A stretch of 64,000 nt of DNA. It comes from an uncultured Oscillospiraceae bacterium (GTDB lineage Bacteria; Bacillota; Clostridia; Oscillospirales; Acutalibacteraceae). The stretch lies in contig CAOKRT010000001.1 in assembly GCA_948471205.1 (NCBI GenBank), positions 232,518-296,517 of the forward strand, written 5' to 3'. The notes beneath the pieces were generated by a model. It worked only from the letters and a program-made list of their open reading frames with translations, was not told where the DNA came from and did no database searches. The translations under genes and the position numbers were made by a program. Within the stretch, counting starts at the first letter, position 1. Each line of letters starts with the position of its first letter. Positions 24,429 to 32,603 of this stretch are shown piece after piece.

Positions 24429-26138
24429 ATGGCAAAAAAAGATTTAGATAACGATTTATTTGCCGGCGGTTCCATTTCCGAAGGTAAAAAGAAATCAAAA
24501 AAAGAAAAAAAAGGAAATGCAAGAAACAAATCTAAAAAAGGCATTTCGGCAAATACGGCTAAAATTATAAGATCTGCGGTTGCAGTTGTGCTGGTAGTGG
24601 CACTTCTTGTAACATATGTTGCAACAGGTCTTGTAAGAAAAGGCTTTATTCATTCCACTTTGCAGTGGACTACTTATTTAACGGCTGTTACAGTTAAATC
24701 AGACAACGGCGATAAAATCAATGTTCCCGTTTCAACTTATAATTACTATTATGCACTTAAATATAATAATTTGAAACAGCGCCAGGAGGCTGCAAATAAC
24801 AGCGATGGCGAAAACAGCAGTATTCTGGGAATTTTAGGCTTGCTGCAGGAACCTGTTGATGCCGATTTTTCCAAGCCGCTTTCCGATCAGACTACAACAG
24901 ATGATAACAATGAAACAATTACTTGGCAGGAATATATTTATAACGATGTTATAGAAACAATTGAAGAAACATATTCATTTTATCTTGCAGCTGTAAGAGA
25001 TAATGACGGTGCCGAGCCTGAAATTACAGCAACACAGAAATCTCAGCTTGACAGCACACTTTCCGAATACAAAGAAGCAGCAGAAGAATACGGATATACA
25101 TTATCTGCCTATCTTGTTGCTGTAATGGGCAAGGGTGTTACGGAAACTGTTTTCCGCCGTGAAGCAACACGTTCCTATATTGCAGACAATTATAAATCAT
25201 CCATCAGCAGTGAAACGGTTGAAAAGAAATATACAGATGCCGAATATGACAAATATAAGGAAGAAAATCCAGATACGCTTAAAACAGTTGATGTAAGAAT
25301 ATTTGAAGCAAACAGCGAAAGTGATGCTGAAGCATTCAAAAAAGCCCTTAAAGCAGACGGTTCAAACTTTACCGAGCTTGCCGTTAAATATTCAAAGGAC
25401 GGATTTTATAAAAAATATTATGCAGATGATTCAGCTTCAACTGTAACAAAGGCAACCAGGTCTTTCCTGATGAACAGCAGCGGTTTTTCAATTGGAAAAG
25501 AAGATGAATCATCCAAAAAGGAAGAAGAAAAAACATATACCGGACTTGACTGGCTTTACAGTGCCGACAGAAAAGCCGGCGATATAAACAGTTTTTCAAA
25601 AACAGTTGTATATGTTCTTTCTCCGGCAGAAGAAGCAGACGGCAATACAATTAATATCCGCCACATTCTTATATCGCCTAAGGGTGAACCTTCAAAGGCT
25701 ACTTCGGCAAAAGATGCCGACTGGGATTCTGCACTGCAGGAGGCTGAAAAGCTTCTTGAACAGTTTAACAAGGGTGACAAAACTGCAAAAAGCTTTGCAG
25801 ACCTTGCCGGTAAAAACACAGATGATCCGGGTTCAGAAGAAACAGGCGGACTTTATGAAGATGTTGCACCCGGTCAGATGGTTTTGCCGTTTAATAACTG
25901 GTGCTTTGCAGACGGCAGAAAGGCCGGCGATACCGATATTATAAAAACAGAATCAGGTTATCATATTATGTATTTTGACGGTGAAACAAAAACTCCGATT
26001 TGGAAATCTTTTGCTGAAACACAAATGAAAGATAAAGATTCACAGTCCAAGGCAGATGCAATAGAGGAAGAGTTCACCGCAAAGGTTAACTGGTTCGGTT
26101 CCCGTTATTTTGAAATAGATACTGATATAGACAGATAA
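24429..26138 (+). CDS. membrane-anchored PpiC-type peptidylprolyl isomerase, second copy
   Basis: The protein is 569 residues. A very basic cytosolic start (lysine runs to about 45) is followed by one membrane helix (about 50-72). The extracellular region contains the parvulin domain (NIRHILISPKGEPS through TESGYHIMYFDG, about 410-520). YNYYYALKYN near the start of the body parallels the YNMYYNMV segment of the preceding gene. The two therefore share ancestry but have clearly diverged. Predicted role: folding of secreted proteins at the outer membrane face. It is ended by a weak hairpin at 26145-26175. Two copies in tandem may serve different client sets. Confidence 0.82.
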   Translation: MAKKDLDNDLFAGGSISEGKKKSKKEKKGNARNKSKKGISANTAKIIRSAVAVVLVVALLVTYVATGLVRKGFIHSTLQWTTYLTAVTVKSDNGDKINVPVSTYNYYYALKYNNLKQRQEAANNSDGENSSILGILGLLQEPVDADFSKPLSDQTTTDDNNETITWQEYIYNDVIETIEETYSFYLAAVRDNDGAEPEITATQKSQLDSTLSEYKEAAEEYGYTLSAYLVAVMGKGVTETVFRREATRSYIADNYKSSISSETVEKKYTDAEYDKYKEENPDTLKTVDVRIFEANSESDAEAFKKALKADGSNFTELAVKYSKDGFYKKYYADDSASTVTKATRSFLMNSSGFSIGKEDESSKKEEEKTYTGLDWLYSADRKAGDINSFSKTVVYVLSPAEEADGNTINIRHILISPKGEPSKATSAKDADWDSALQEAEKLLEQFNKGDKTAKSFADLAGKNTDDPGSEETGGLYEDVAPGQMVLPFNNWCFADGRKAGDTDIIKTESGYHIMYFDGETKTPIWKSFAETQMKDKDSQSKADAIEEEFTAKVNWFGSRYFEIDTDIDR

Positions 26139-26144
26139 TTTTCC

Positions 26145-26175
26145 AAAGGAGGTTGCACTTTGTGCGGCCTCTTTT
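26145..26175 (+). terminator. imperfect terminator after the second PpiC gene
   Basis: AAAGGAGG...GCAC and GTGC...CCTCTTTT form an interrupted stem around TTT. It may act as a weak terminator, although a downstream gene begins at 26226. Confidence 0.45.
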
Positions 26176-26225
26176 GAGTATGCTTTAACAGATTTAATAT
26201 AAATTATCTACTTGTGAGGAAATAA

Positions 26226-26465
26226 ATGAGCGAATACAAGGCTACAGATGTAGAATTGCTGAAAGAAAGAATTTCAAGGCTTATGGCAGCGCTGGAAGAA
26301 GTGAATTTTGAATGTCAAAGGCTTGAAATTATAAATTCAAACCTTGATTTTCAGCTTAAAGAAGCAAACCGTGAACTCAATCAGAATATTGCGGTTTTAC
26401 AGGCGCTTGAAGAGGAAAATGAAGAATTAAAAAAGAAATTGCAGGGTTATAAAAATGGAATATAA
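26226..26465 (+). CDS. small coiled-coil protein of unknown function
   Basis: The protein is 79 residues and almost wholly heptad-patterned (LLKERISRLMAALEEVN, then LEEENEELKKKL). GTGAGGA precedes the ATG. It resembles small division-associated coiled coils such as ZapB only in general character, and I do not assign a family. Its end overlaps the start of the fumarase beta-type gene by 11 bases, implying translational coupling. Whether it binds that enzyme is unknown. Confidence 0.6.
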   Translation: MSEYKATDVELLKERISRLMAALEEVNFECQRLEIINSNLDFQLKEANRELNQNIAVLQALEEENEELKKKLQGYKNGI

Positions 26466-26982
26466 ACTTAATGTAACACAGCTTAGGGAATATGCTGAAA
26501 AGCTGAAGGCAGGAGACAGGGTGATACTTTCGGGAAAGGTTTATACCTCACGTGATGCCGCCCATAAAAGAATTGTTGCGGCAATGGATGCGCATTCGCA
26601 GCTTCCTTATGATTTAAAAGATGCTGTTATATATTATGCAGGTCCTACACCTGCACCCGAAGGGCTTGCTATCGGTTCATGCGGTCCTACAACATCAAGC
26701 CGGATGGATGTTTTTGCGCCTGCTCTTCTTGATAAAGGCATTGTGGCTATGGTGGGAAAAGGCGAACGAAGCCGGGCGGTTTGTGATGCCATTATCAGAA
26801 ATAAAGCGGTTTATTTATGTGCCATCGGCGGCGCAGGTGCGCTTGCATCTAAGTGCATTACGGACTGCAGGGTTATTGCGTATGATGATTTAGGCTGTGA
26901 ATCTGTTAAGGAACTTCAGTTCAGTAATTTCCCGTTAACTGTTGCCATAGACTGCACAGGCGGAAATATATTTGAAAGATAA
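26455..26982 (+). CDS. class I fumarate hydratase/tartrate dehydratase beta subunit
   Basis: The protein is 175 residues, matching the stand-alone beta chain (C-terminal swivelling domain) of Fe-S class I hydro-lyases. AGDRVILSGKVYTSRDAAHKR, GPTTSSRMD and the MVGKGERS turn are all present. Together with an alpha chain carrying the [4Fe-4S] cluster, it reversibly hydrates fumarate to malate, or dehydrates tartrate. The alpha gene normally sits directly upstream; here a coiled-coil gene takes that place and no alpha gene is in the window. Fumarase versus tartrate dehydratase cannot be settled from this chain. Confidence 0.85.
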   Translation: MEYKLNVTQLREYAEKLKAGDRVILSGKVYTSRDAAHKRIVAAMDAHSQLPYDLKDAVIYYAGPTPAPEGLAIGSCGPTTSSRMDVFAPALLDKGIVAMVGKGERSRAVCDAIIRNKAVYLCAIGGAGALASKCITDCRVIAYDDLGCESVKELQFSNFPLTVAIDCTGGNIFER

Positions 26983-26990
26983 TGCTATAT

Positions 26991-27022
26991 AAAAGGCGAA
27001 GGAATATTCCTTCGCCTTTTTT
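26991..27022 (+). terminator. rho-independent terminator after the fumarase beta gene
   Basis: A perfect 14-bp inverted repeat (26991-27004 with 27007-27020) is followed by T. It lies 40 bases before the 3' end of convergent sigK and probably serves both directions. Confidence 0.88.
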
Positions 27023-27063
27023 GATGTAACGGTTTTTATATTTATAATGTTTTTGTGCGCAAG

Positions 27064-27744
27064 TCAGAATTTCTTTTTTATATCGCTGAGCACTTTCTTT
27101 TCTATTCTGGAAACATAGCTGCGGCTGATTTTTAATTTGTCTGCCACTTCACGCTGTGTTAACGGCTTTTTATTATCTAAGCCATATCTTAAAATTATGA
27201 TTTTTTTTTCTCTTTCATCATCCATTTCCTCTATGATTTTTGAAACCTTTTCCCATTTTATTTTTGTTTCCAAATCTTCAGCCAAATCCCGGCTGTCACT
27301 GATTGTTTCCTGTATGGTCAGCGGATTGCCGTCTTTATCTATTTCTATTGAATCGCCCAAATAAACATCTGTTGCATTTTTCCGTATGTTTCTGAAATGC
27401 ATCAGGATTTCATTTTCAATGCATCGGCTGGCATAGGTGGCAAGGCGTATTCCTTTATCGGTATTAAAGCTGTCTATGGCTTTAATAAGCCCTATTGTTC
27501 CTATGGAAATCAAATCATCCGTATCATTCGTTTTGGAATAATATTTTTTTACAATATGGCTTACAAGTCTTAAATTTCGCTCAATCAGCAAAGCGCGCGC
27601 ATCCTTGTCTCCGTTTTTAAACCGTTCCAGCGCCTGTGCTTCATCCTTTGCATTCAGGGGCTTCGGAAAACTGGAGGTATTGTTTATGTGCAGTATGAAA
27701 TAAAGAAAATTTGCACTTAAAATGGAAAGTAAAGCAGAAAACAT
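27064..27744 (-). CDS. sigK: late mother-cell sporulation sigma factor SigK
   Basis: The protein is 226 residues from ATG 27744, which has GGTGA 6 bases upstream; ATG 27750 and GTG 27753 are alternatives. A hydrophobic N-terminal stretch (FSALLSILSANFLYFIL) before FPKPL looks like the pro-sequence cut by SpoIVFB in Bacillus. Region 2 shows RNLRLVSHIVKKYYS, DDLISIGTIGLIKAI and CIENEILMHFRNIRK; region 4 shows TQREVADKLKISRSYVSRIEKK, closer to SigK than SigE. The gene is continuous, without a skin-type interruption. SigK directs cortex and coat gene expression late in the mother cell, which marks the host as a spore former. Confidence 0.88.
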   Translation of the reverse strand: MFSALLSILSANFLYFILHINNTSSFPKPLNAKDEAQALERFKNGDKDARALLIERNLRLVSHIVKKYYSKTNDTDDLISIGTIGLIKAIDSFNTDKGIRLATYASRCIENEILMHFRNIRKNATDVYLGDSIEIDKDGNPLTIQETISDSRDLAEDLETKIKWEKVSKIIEEMDDEREKKIIILRYGLDNKKPLTQREVADKLKISRSYVSRIEKKVLSDIKKKF

Positions 27745-27804
27745 TTTCATCACCGATAAATACTATGTTTTCATAACTTGGCACATACATTTCTTAACCC
27801 TGTA

Positions 27805-27833
27805 TTGAAATATTTATTTTTTGCCTGTATAAT
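27805..27833 (+). promoter_or_regulatory. sigma-A type promoter of a structured leader or small RNA
   Basis: TTGAAA (27805-27810) and TATAAT (27828-27833) are 17 bases apart, pointing away from sigK. Predicted start is near 27840, over 200 bases before the next start codon, leaving room for a structured RNA. Confidence 0.75.
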
Positions 27834-27839
27834 TACTGT

Positions 27840-28020
27840 AATATGATTTATGCGGCTGTGTAAATGAATTCAGACAACTGTATTCGGTAAAATAAGGATA
27901 TTCGTGTGAAAAATCACACGAATCAAATTATATTGCCCTCAAAATTTGCCTGTGTCATAATTTTGAGATGGCTGAAATCACCACTTACGCCTGTTCAGGC
28001 AATATAGGCGGGTGATTTTT
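27840..28020 (+). ncRNA. candidate structured leader RNA or small RNA upstream of the yjbR-like gene
   Basis: About 180 bases between a strong promoter and a terminator hold four hairpins in order. GAATTCAG/CTGTATTC is at 27866-27885. A perfect 10-bp stem with AAAA loop is at 27900-27923. GCC-CTCAAAAT with ATTTTGAG-GGC spans 27935-27972. A two-part stem, AAATCACC/GGTGATTT plus CGCCT/AGGCG, spans 27975-28018 and ends in TTTTT. CAGGCAA in the last loop (27996-28002) can pair with TTGCCTG in the third loop (27946-27952), or with TTGCCTGAA at 28034-28042 near the next ribosome site. That would allow a switch. I could not match it to a known riboswitch or to 6S RNA. It is a candidate only. Confidence 0.45.
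27975..28020 (+). terminator. intrinsic terminator ending the structured leader
   Basis: Nested stems 27975-27982/28011-28018 (8 bp) and 27988-27992/28006-28010 (5 bp) are followed by T's. It lies 40 bases before the yjbR-like start codon, the position expected of an attenuator. Confidence 0.7.
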
Positions 28021-28059
28021 ATTAAACTATTTGTTGCCTGAAAGGCTATGGTGATTAAT

Positions 28060-28422
28060 ATGAAATATAACTGGATTGATGCATTTTTATTGAATAAGGC
28101 AGGAACTGTAAAGGATTTGCAGGCTGAATGGAATTGGATAAGATATCAGATTGGCGGAAAAATGTTTGCGGCGGTATGTCTTGATGAAAACAATAAGCCT
28201 TATTATATTACACTGAAACTGGAACCGTCGGAAGGCAGTTTTTTAAGACAGCAATATGAGGATGTTATTCCCGGATATTACATGAACAAAGTGCATTGGA
28301 ATTCGGTTAAGGCAGACGGTGAAGTGCCGGATGATGTACTGAAGGATATGCTGGATAAATCGTATATGCTTGTTTTAAAAGGGTTCAGTAAAAAAAGACA
28401 AAAAGAAATTCTGGGAGAATAA
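28060..28422 (+). CDS. MmcQ/YjbR-family protein
   Basis: The protein is 120 residues from ATG 28060 (GGTGA 5 bases upstream); the ATG at 28048 would add four residues with poorer spacing. The pattern IRYQIGGKMFAAVCLDEN, YYITLKLEP and PGYYMNKVHWNSVKADG matches the small YjbR/CyaY-like fold family, sometimes called DNA-binding but without firm function. It appears monocistronic. Upstream, a terminator-ended structured RNA may attenuate its expression. Length is normal for the family. Confidence 0.8.
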   Translation: MKYNWIDAFLLNKAGTVKDLQAEWNWIRYQIGGKMFAAVCLDENNKPYYITLKLEPSEGSFLRQQYEDVIPGYYMNKVHWNSVKADGEVPDDVLKDMLDKSYMLVLKGFSKKRQKEILGE

Positions 28423-28527
28423 ATGAAAGATATCGGACAGGCAAATGATTAAAAAGGCAGATACAGATGCGTAAAAAGTATTTTGTCTTTTATGATATAA
28501 AATAATTTATTGAATTTGGAGGAAGCC

Positions 28528-29424
28528 ATGTTTTTAAAAAATAAAAAATACATTCGTGCTGTTAATACCGGCGGCATTTTCAGCAATTGTTTCAGCAGCA
28601 GTTATCCGCAGACTGTGGTTTCAAAAATTATTTTAAACCACTTTAAAAAATCAGGAAAAAAACCGAAATGTATTTTTATCGGGTGGGACGGATGCCGCTG
28701 TGATGCAATGAAGTATTTAATTAAAAGCGAAAGCGAAAAAGTAAGCGGCGGCAACGGAAACTTTCATTACAGCGCTGTTAATTTTCTTAAAAACAGCGGC
28801 GGTGTTTATATTACATATGTTGGCGGTGATAACGGCTTTCAGCAGGAAACAAGCACGGCGCAGGGATGGGCATCTGCACTTTGCGGAAAGTGGATGAAGC
28901 CACTGTGGAAAACCGGTATTGAATGGAGTCTTGATGAAGATTATCCTACGGTTATGCAAACACTTGCAAAGCAGGGATATAAAACTTCGTTCAGTTGTAT
29001 CTGGCCTATTCATTTCGATAAAACATATAAAAACGAAATAGAGTATGCGCAGGAACATGATTTACAGCAGTTATTCTTTAAATTTGAAACAGATGATGAA
29101 CTGCATACAAATATGCTGGAAAGAATAAACAGCGAGGATGATTTTATTTTCGGCATTTATGAAAATCCTGATATTAACGGGCACGGAACAAATTTCGGCG
29201 ATGAAAATTACAGATATGTTGCCGGAATATGTAATCTGGATACCTTATCATTTGATTTGATTCGGGAAATCCAATCCAGACCATCGGCTGATGAAGAAGA
29301 CTGGCTTATTGTGATTGGCTCAGACCACGGCGGTCATCTTACAAGGCACGGCACGCAGAAAACAGAGGACAGAACCACCTTCCTGGCAGTTTCAAAACCT
29401 TTGGAGGAACTGCTTGAATCATGA
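28528..29424 (+). CDS. alkaline-phosphatase-superfamily hydrolase (phosphodiesterase/sulfatase-like)
   Basis: The protein is 298 residues from ATG 28528 (GGAGG 6 bases upstream). Metal-site motifs of the superfamily are visible: FIGWDGCRCDAM near residue 52, the nucleophile region ETSTAQGWASALCG near 110, DINGHGTNFG near 215, and VIGSDHGGHLTRHG near 262. There is no signal peptide, so it is probably cytosolic. Members hydrolyse phosphate mono- or diesters, phosphonates or sulfates. It overlaps the next gene by 4 bases; that gene encodes an organophosphate-transporter-like MFS protein, so the likely substrate is an imported phosphoester, for instance a glycerophosphodiester. This is inference. 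Confidence 0.75.
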   Translation: MFLKNKKYIRAVNTGGIFSNCFSSSYPQTVVSKIILNHFKKSGKKPKCIFIGWDGCRCDAMKYLIKSESEKVSGGNGNFHYSAVNFLKNSGGVYITYVGGDNGFQQETSTAQGWASALCGKWMKPLWKTGIEWSLDEDYPTVMQTLAKQGYKTSFSCIWPIHFDKTYKNEIEYAQEHDLQQLFFKFETDDELHTNMLERINSEDDFIFGIYENPDINGHGTNFGDENYRYVAGICNLDTLSFDLIREIQSRPSADEEDWLIVIGSDHGGHLTRHGTQKTEDRTTFLAVSKPLEELLES

Positions 29425-30668
29425 AATATTCTATTAAAAGTATAACGAAAAGCCGTGCTGTTATTATTGTTTTGTGGCTTGTGTATGCATCAGCCTATTT
29501 TGGAAGAACCTGCTATTCTGCGGCAATTGCTTCTATTGTGGGAAACGGAATTTATGACAAAGCAGATATCGGCATTGTGGGTACGGCTTTTTTTGTATGT
29601 TACGGTGCCGGGCAGATTATAAACGGTATTCTGGGGGATAGGGTAAATCCGTTTTTAATGGTGCTTTGCGGTGTTTTTTCCAGCGGGATATGCTGCATTT
29701 CAATGGCAGCGGCAGATCATCTTGGCGTTATGGCAGTTCTTTGGGGTGCCAACGGCGTTTTTCAGTCAATGCTTTGGTCACCGCTGCTTCGTATTTATTC
29801 TGAAACCATAAACGAGAAATTAAAAAAAGGCGCAGTGCTTAATATAGCGCTTTCACTGCCTGTAGGTACAGTGTTATCCTATCTTACCTGCACATTTATT
29901 ATAGACAGGTATACATACAAAGCTGTGTTTATATGCGGCGGAACGGTTATTTTAATGATGTTTGCGGCTGCGATAATCTGTTTTTCCGTTATCAGAAAAA
30001 GTATTGTTAAAGTTAGGAAAACACTTCCGGCAGAGCATTTGTTAAATTCCGGAAAACAAAAGACCGGACTATGGACAGTAGTTGGTTTATCCGGACTGAT
30101 GCTTATTCTTGTTCCGTCTTTTCTGCACGGTATGATGAGAGACGGCATTACAAACTGGGTTCCGACCATGATTTCGGAATCTTACGGTGTTTCTGCAAGT
30201 TTGTCAACGTTTCTTACGGTGGCACTTCCTGTGTTTAATGCTTTCGGCGCATATGCCGTAACACCGCTTTATAAAAAATGCAGGGAAAACGAAATGAAAA
30301 CGGCAGGTATAACAGCGGCGGCCGCACTTGTTCCGATGCTTCTTCTTTTGTTTATCGGAAAAGCACCTGTTTATTTAATTGTAATTCTGCTGGCATTAAC
30401 AACTGCGTCAATGTATGCGCTGAATTATCTGATTATATCCCGTGTTCCTGTAAGATTTTCATCTTATTCCTGCACATCAAGCATAAGCGGAATACTGAAT
30501 TCTGCCGCTTATATCGGCTGTGCGGTTTCTGTTTACGGATTCGGTGCAGTTTCTCAGAAAGCAGGGTGGACTGCGGTTATTATAATTTGGATAACTGCCG
30601 GTGTGCTTACATCTGTTTTTGCTTTCGGTTCAAATAAGAAGTGGCGAAAATTTATCGGGGAAAAATAA
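29421..30668 (+). CDS. MFS transporter resembling organophosphate:phosphate antiporters (GlpT-like)
   Basis: The protein is 415 residues with 12 predicted helices. The start (YASAYFGRTCYSAAIASI) and AGQIINGILGDRVNP match the OPA family of GlpT/UhpT, including the Arg in helix 1 that contacts phosphate in GlpT. It is translationally coupled to the phosphatase-superfamily gene (ATGA overlap). This suggests uptake of glycerol-3-phosphate-like esters in exchange for phosphate. Substrate identity is inferred from family and neighbour only. The operon ends at the palindromic terminator at 30671. Confidence 0.78.
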   Translation: MKYSIKSITKSRAVIIVLWLVYASAYFGRTCYSAAIASIVGNGIYDKADIGIVGTAFFVCYGAGQIINGILGDRVNPFLMVLCGVFSSGICCISMAAADHLGVMAVLWGANGVFQSMLWSPLLRIYSETINEKLKKGAVLNIALSLPVGTVLSYLTCTFIIDRYTYKAVFICGGTVILMMFAAAIICFSVIRKSIVKVRKTLPAEHLLNSGKQKTGLWTVVGLSGLMLILVPSFLHGMMRDGITNWVPTMISESYGVSASLSTFLTVALPVFNAFGAYAVTPLYKKCRENEMKTAGITAAAALVPMLLLLFIGKAPVYLIVILLALTTASMYALNYLIISRVPVRFSSYSCTSSISGILNSAAYIGCAVSVYGFGAVSQKAGWTAVIIIWITAGVLTSVFAFGSNKKWRKFIGEK

Positions 30669-30670
30669 AG

Positions 30671-30700
30671 AAAACGAACAGCATATGCTGTTCGTTTTTT
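30671..30700. terminator. bidirectional terminator between the MFS and CDF genes
   Basis: The sequence 30671-30698 is a perfect 28-base palindrome (AAAACGAACAGCAT and its complement), with flanking A and T runs, between converging genes. The CDF gene's stop (30699-30701) touches its edge. Confidence 0.85.
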
Positions 30701-31865
30701 ATATAAAGCTGTGTTCAATTGTTACAACAAGATTTATATCTGGATATGTTTCTTTAAATGATTTTCGCAGTTCTTTCAAAATAACACTGTTTTCCTTTTT
30801 ATACTGATGCGGTATAACAAGATCAAAAATGAAATTTGTATGTGTTGTTCCTTCAACCACTCTGAAATCATGAAATGAAAAGCTGCTGTCATAGCTGCAT
30901 ATCATTTCAGCGGTCATAGCTTTGTATGAATTGATTTTTTCATCATCCACAACAACAGGGTCCATATGAATACACATCATTATATTAAGCTTGCGGCTTA
31001 TACGCTTTTCAACATTGTCTATCATATCGTGAAGCTTTAAAACATTTTCGTTGCACGGCACTTCTGCGTGTGCAGATGCAATAATTCTTCCGGGTCCGTA
31101 ATCGTGTACAATCAAATCATGCACACCGGCAATATCGCTTTCTGCAAGCATTATTTCTTCTATATTTTTTACCAGTTCCGGATCCGGCGCTTTTCCGAGA
31201 AGGTTGTTTATAATGTCTTTTACAATTCCTATACCGGCAATCACTACAATTACTGCAACAATTATGCCGATAATTCCGTCTGCTCTTTTAAACGGCGTAA
31301 AGGAAGAAATTAAAAGTGCAGCAATTGTTGCGGCTGTAGCAATGCAGTCGTTCAAACTGTCCTGCTTCACAGCTTTCATATTGACATTTCCTGTTATTTT
31401 AAACAGTTTGCCGTTAAAAAACGCCATCCAGAGTTTTACGGCAATGGATACGATTAAAACAATCAGTGTAAAAATGCTGAATTTAACATCCTGCGGATTG
31501 ATTATTTTTTCAATGCTGCTTTTTCCAAGCCCGAATCCCATAAGAAAAATAAAAAAGGAAACAATAAGTGCGCTTATATATTCCATTCTTCCATGTCCGA
31601 AGGGATGATTGTCGTCAACAGGTTTTCCGGCAAGTTTTGCACCGAAAATGGTAACAACATTGGAACTTGCATCCGAAAGGTTATTTACTGCATCTGCCGT
31701 GATGGAAACAGAGTTTGATACTGTTCCTATTACAAATTTAAAAATGCAGAGAATAATGTTGCAAAGGATTCCCACAGTGCCGGACAGAGTGCCGTATTTT
31801 TCCCTTGTTTTTAAATCGTTTTTATCGCTGTCTTTTATAAACAGTCTTATTATCAAGTCTGTCAT
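30699..31865 (-). CDS. cation diffusion facilitator (CDF) metal exporter
   Basis: The protein is 388 residues from ATG 31865 (GGAGGGG 4 bases upstream); an upstream in-frame start at 31922 has no site. Six membrane helices carry ITADAVNNLSDASSNV (helix II metal-site Asp pair) and the HPFGHGRMEY segment, with a cytosolic dimerization domain from about residue 215. CDF proteins export Zn2+, Mn2+, Fe2+ or Co2+ in exchange for protons. The binding-site sequence is not enough here to name the metal. It is a single-gene transcript, and no metal-responsive operator is evident. Confidence 0.88.
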   Translation of the reverse strand: MTDLIIRLFIKDSDKNDLKTREKYGTLSGTVGILCNIILCIFKFVIGTVSNSVSITADAVNNLSDASSNVVTIFGAKLAGKPVDDNHPFGHGRMEYISALIVSFFIFLMGFGLGKSSIEKIINPQDVKFSIFTLIVLIVSIAVKLWMAFFNGKLFKITGNVNMKAVKQDSLNDCIATAATIAALLISSFTPFKRADGIIGIIVAVIVVIAGIGIVKDIINNLLGKAPDPELVKNIEEIMLAESDIAGVHDLIVHDYGPGRIIASAHAEVPCNENVLKLHDMIDNVEKRISRKLNIMMCIHMDPVVVDDEKINSYKAMTAEMICSYDSSFSFHDFRVVEGTTHTNFIFDLVIPHQYKKENSVILKELRKSFKETYPDINLVVTIEHSFI

Positions 31866-32054
31866 AATTCCCCTCCGTTTGTATTCGTTTATAATAACAT
31901 AAAAATCAGAATAACTCAACAAAATTTGCTGTTGAGCGCAGAATCATGTTGTGGTATAATTCAGAAACAGGCACATTTGGTCAAAATATGCCGTAATTTG
32001 CGGCTGGTTTGATATCCGTATGCTTTATTTATGTTGAAATGATGAGGTTATGTG

Positions 32055-32603
32055 ATGAAAAAACTTCTTATTATAAACGGTTCGCCAAGGGATAACGGTG
32101 TTTGCGCAGAGCTTATCCGGCAGATTAAACCCTATTTTATTGATTGTGAAATTAAAGAATACAGCACGTTTGCACTTGCACCGTCCCCATGCCGTGACTG
32201 TAAATACTGTGAATATCACGATGGCTGTTATAATCATGATTTGGATATATTTTTTGAGGATTTTGAAGCGGCGGATTTTATTGCGTTTGTTACGCCTGTA
32301 TATAACAATTTTTTCCCTGCACCTCTTAAAGCGGTGATAGACCGTTTTCAGCGTTATTACAGTGCAAGATTCAAGCGCGGTGCAAAACCGCCGATAGAAA
32401 AATTCAAAAGGGTGGGTGCTGTAATTGTTGCCGGTTCCAATGCAAGGGCAGCTTCCGATTATATGACAAATACGCTGAAGCAGTCTTTCGCAGTGCTTAA
32501 CGGGGAAGTAACCGCAAGGTATTTTATACCGAATACGGATTTGGGAAAATATACATTCAACAATATAGAACTTCAGAAGTTTATACATCAGATTAAAGGA
32601 TAA
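32055..32603 (+). CDS. NAD(P)H-dependent FMN reductase/iron-sulfur flavoprotein-like oxidoreductase
   Basis: The protein is 182 residues from ATG 32055 (GAGG 7 bases upstream). The flavodoxin-fold start LLIINGSPRDNGVCAELI binds FMN phosphate, and TPVYNNFFPAPLKAVIDRF is the second flavin loop. Between them CRDCKYCEYHDGC (about 45-57) is a cysteine cluster as in archaeal and clostridial iron-sulfur flavoproteins. Such proteins pass electrons to quinones, nitro compounds or ferredoxin partners. There are no obvious partners next to it. Confidence 0.8.
   Translation: MKKLLIINGSPRDNGVCAELIRQIKPYFIDCEIKEYSTFALAPSPCRDCKYCEYHDGCYNHDLDIFFEDFEAADFIAFVTPVYNNFFPAPLKAVIDRFQRYYSARFKRGAKPPIEKFKRVGAVIVAGSNARAASDYMTNTLKQSFAVLNGEVTARYFIPNTDLGKYTFNNIELQKFIHQIKG

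Noticed and set aside
27840-28020. 6S RNA
   Set aside because: Length fits, but the 5' and 3' ends do not pair into the long 6S stem with a central bubble.
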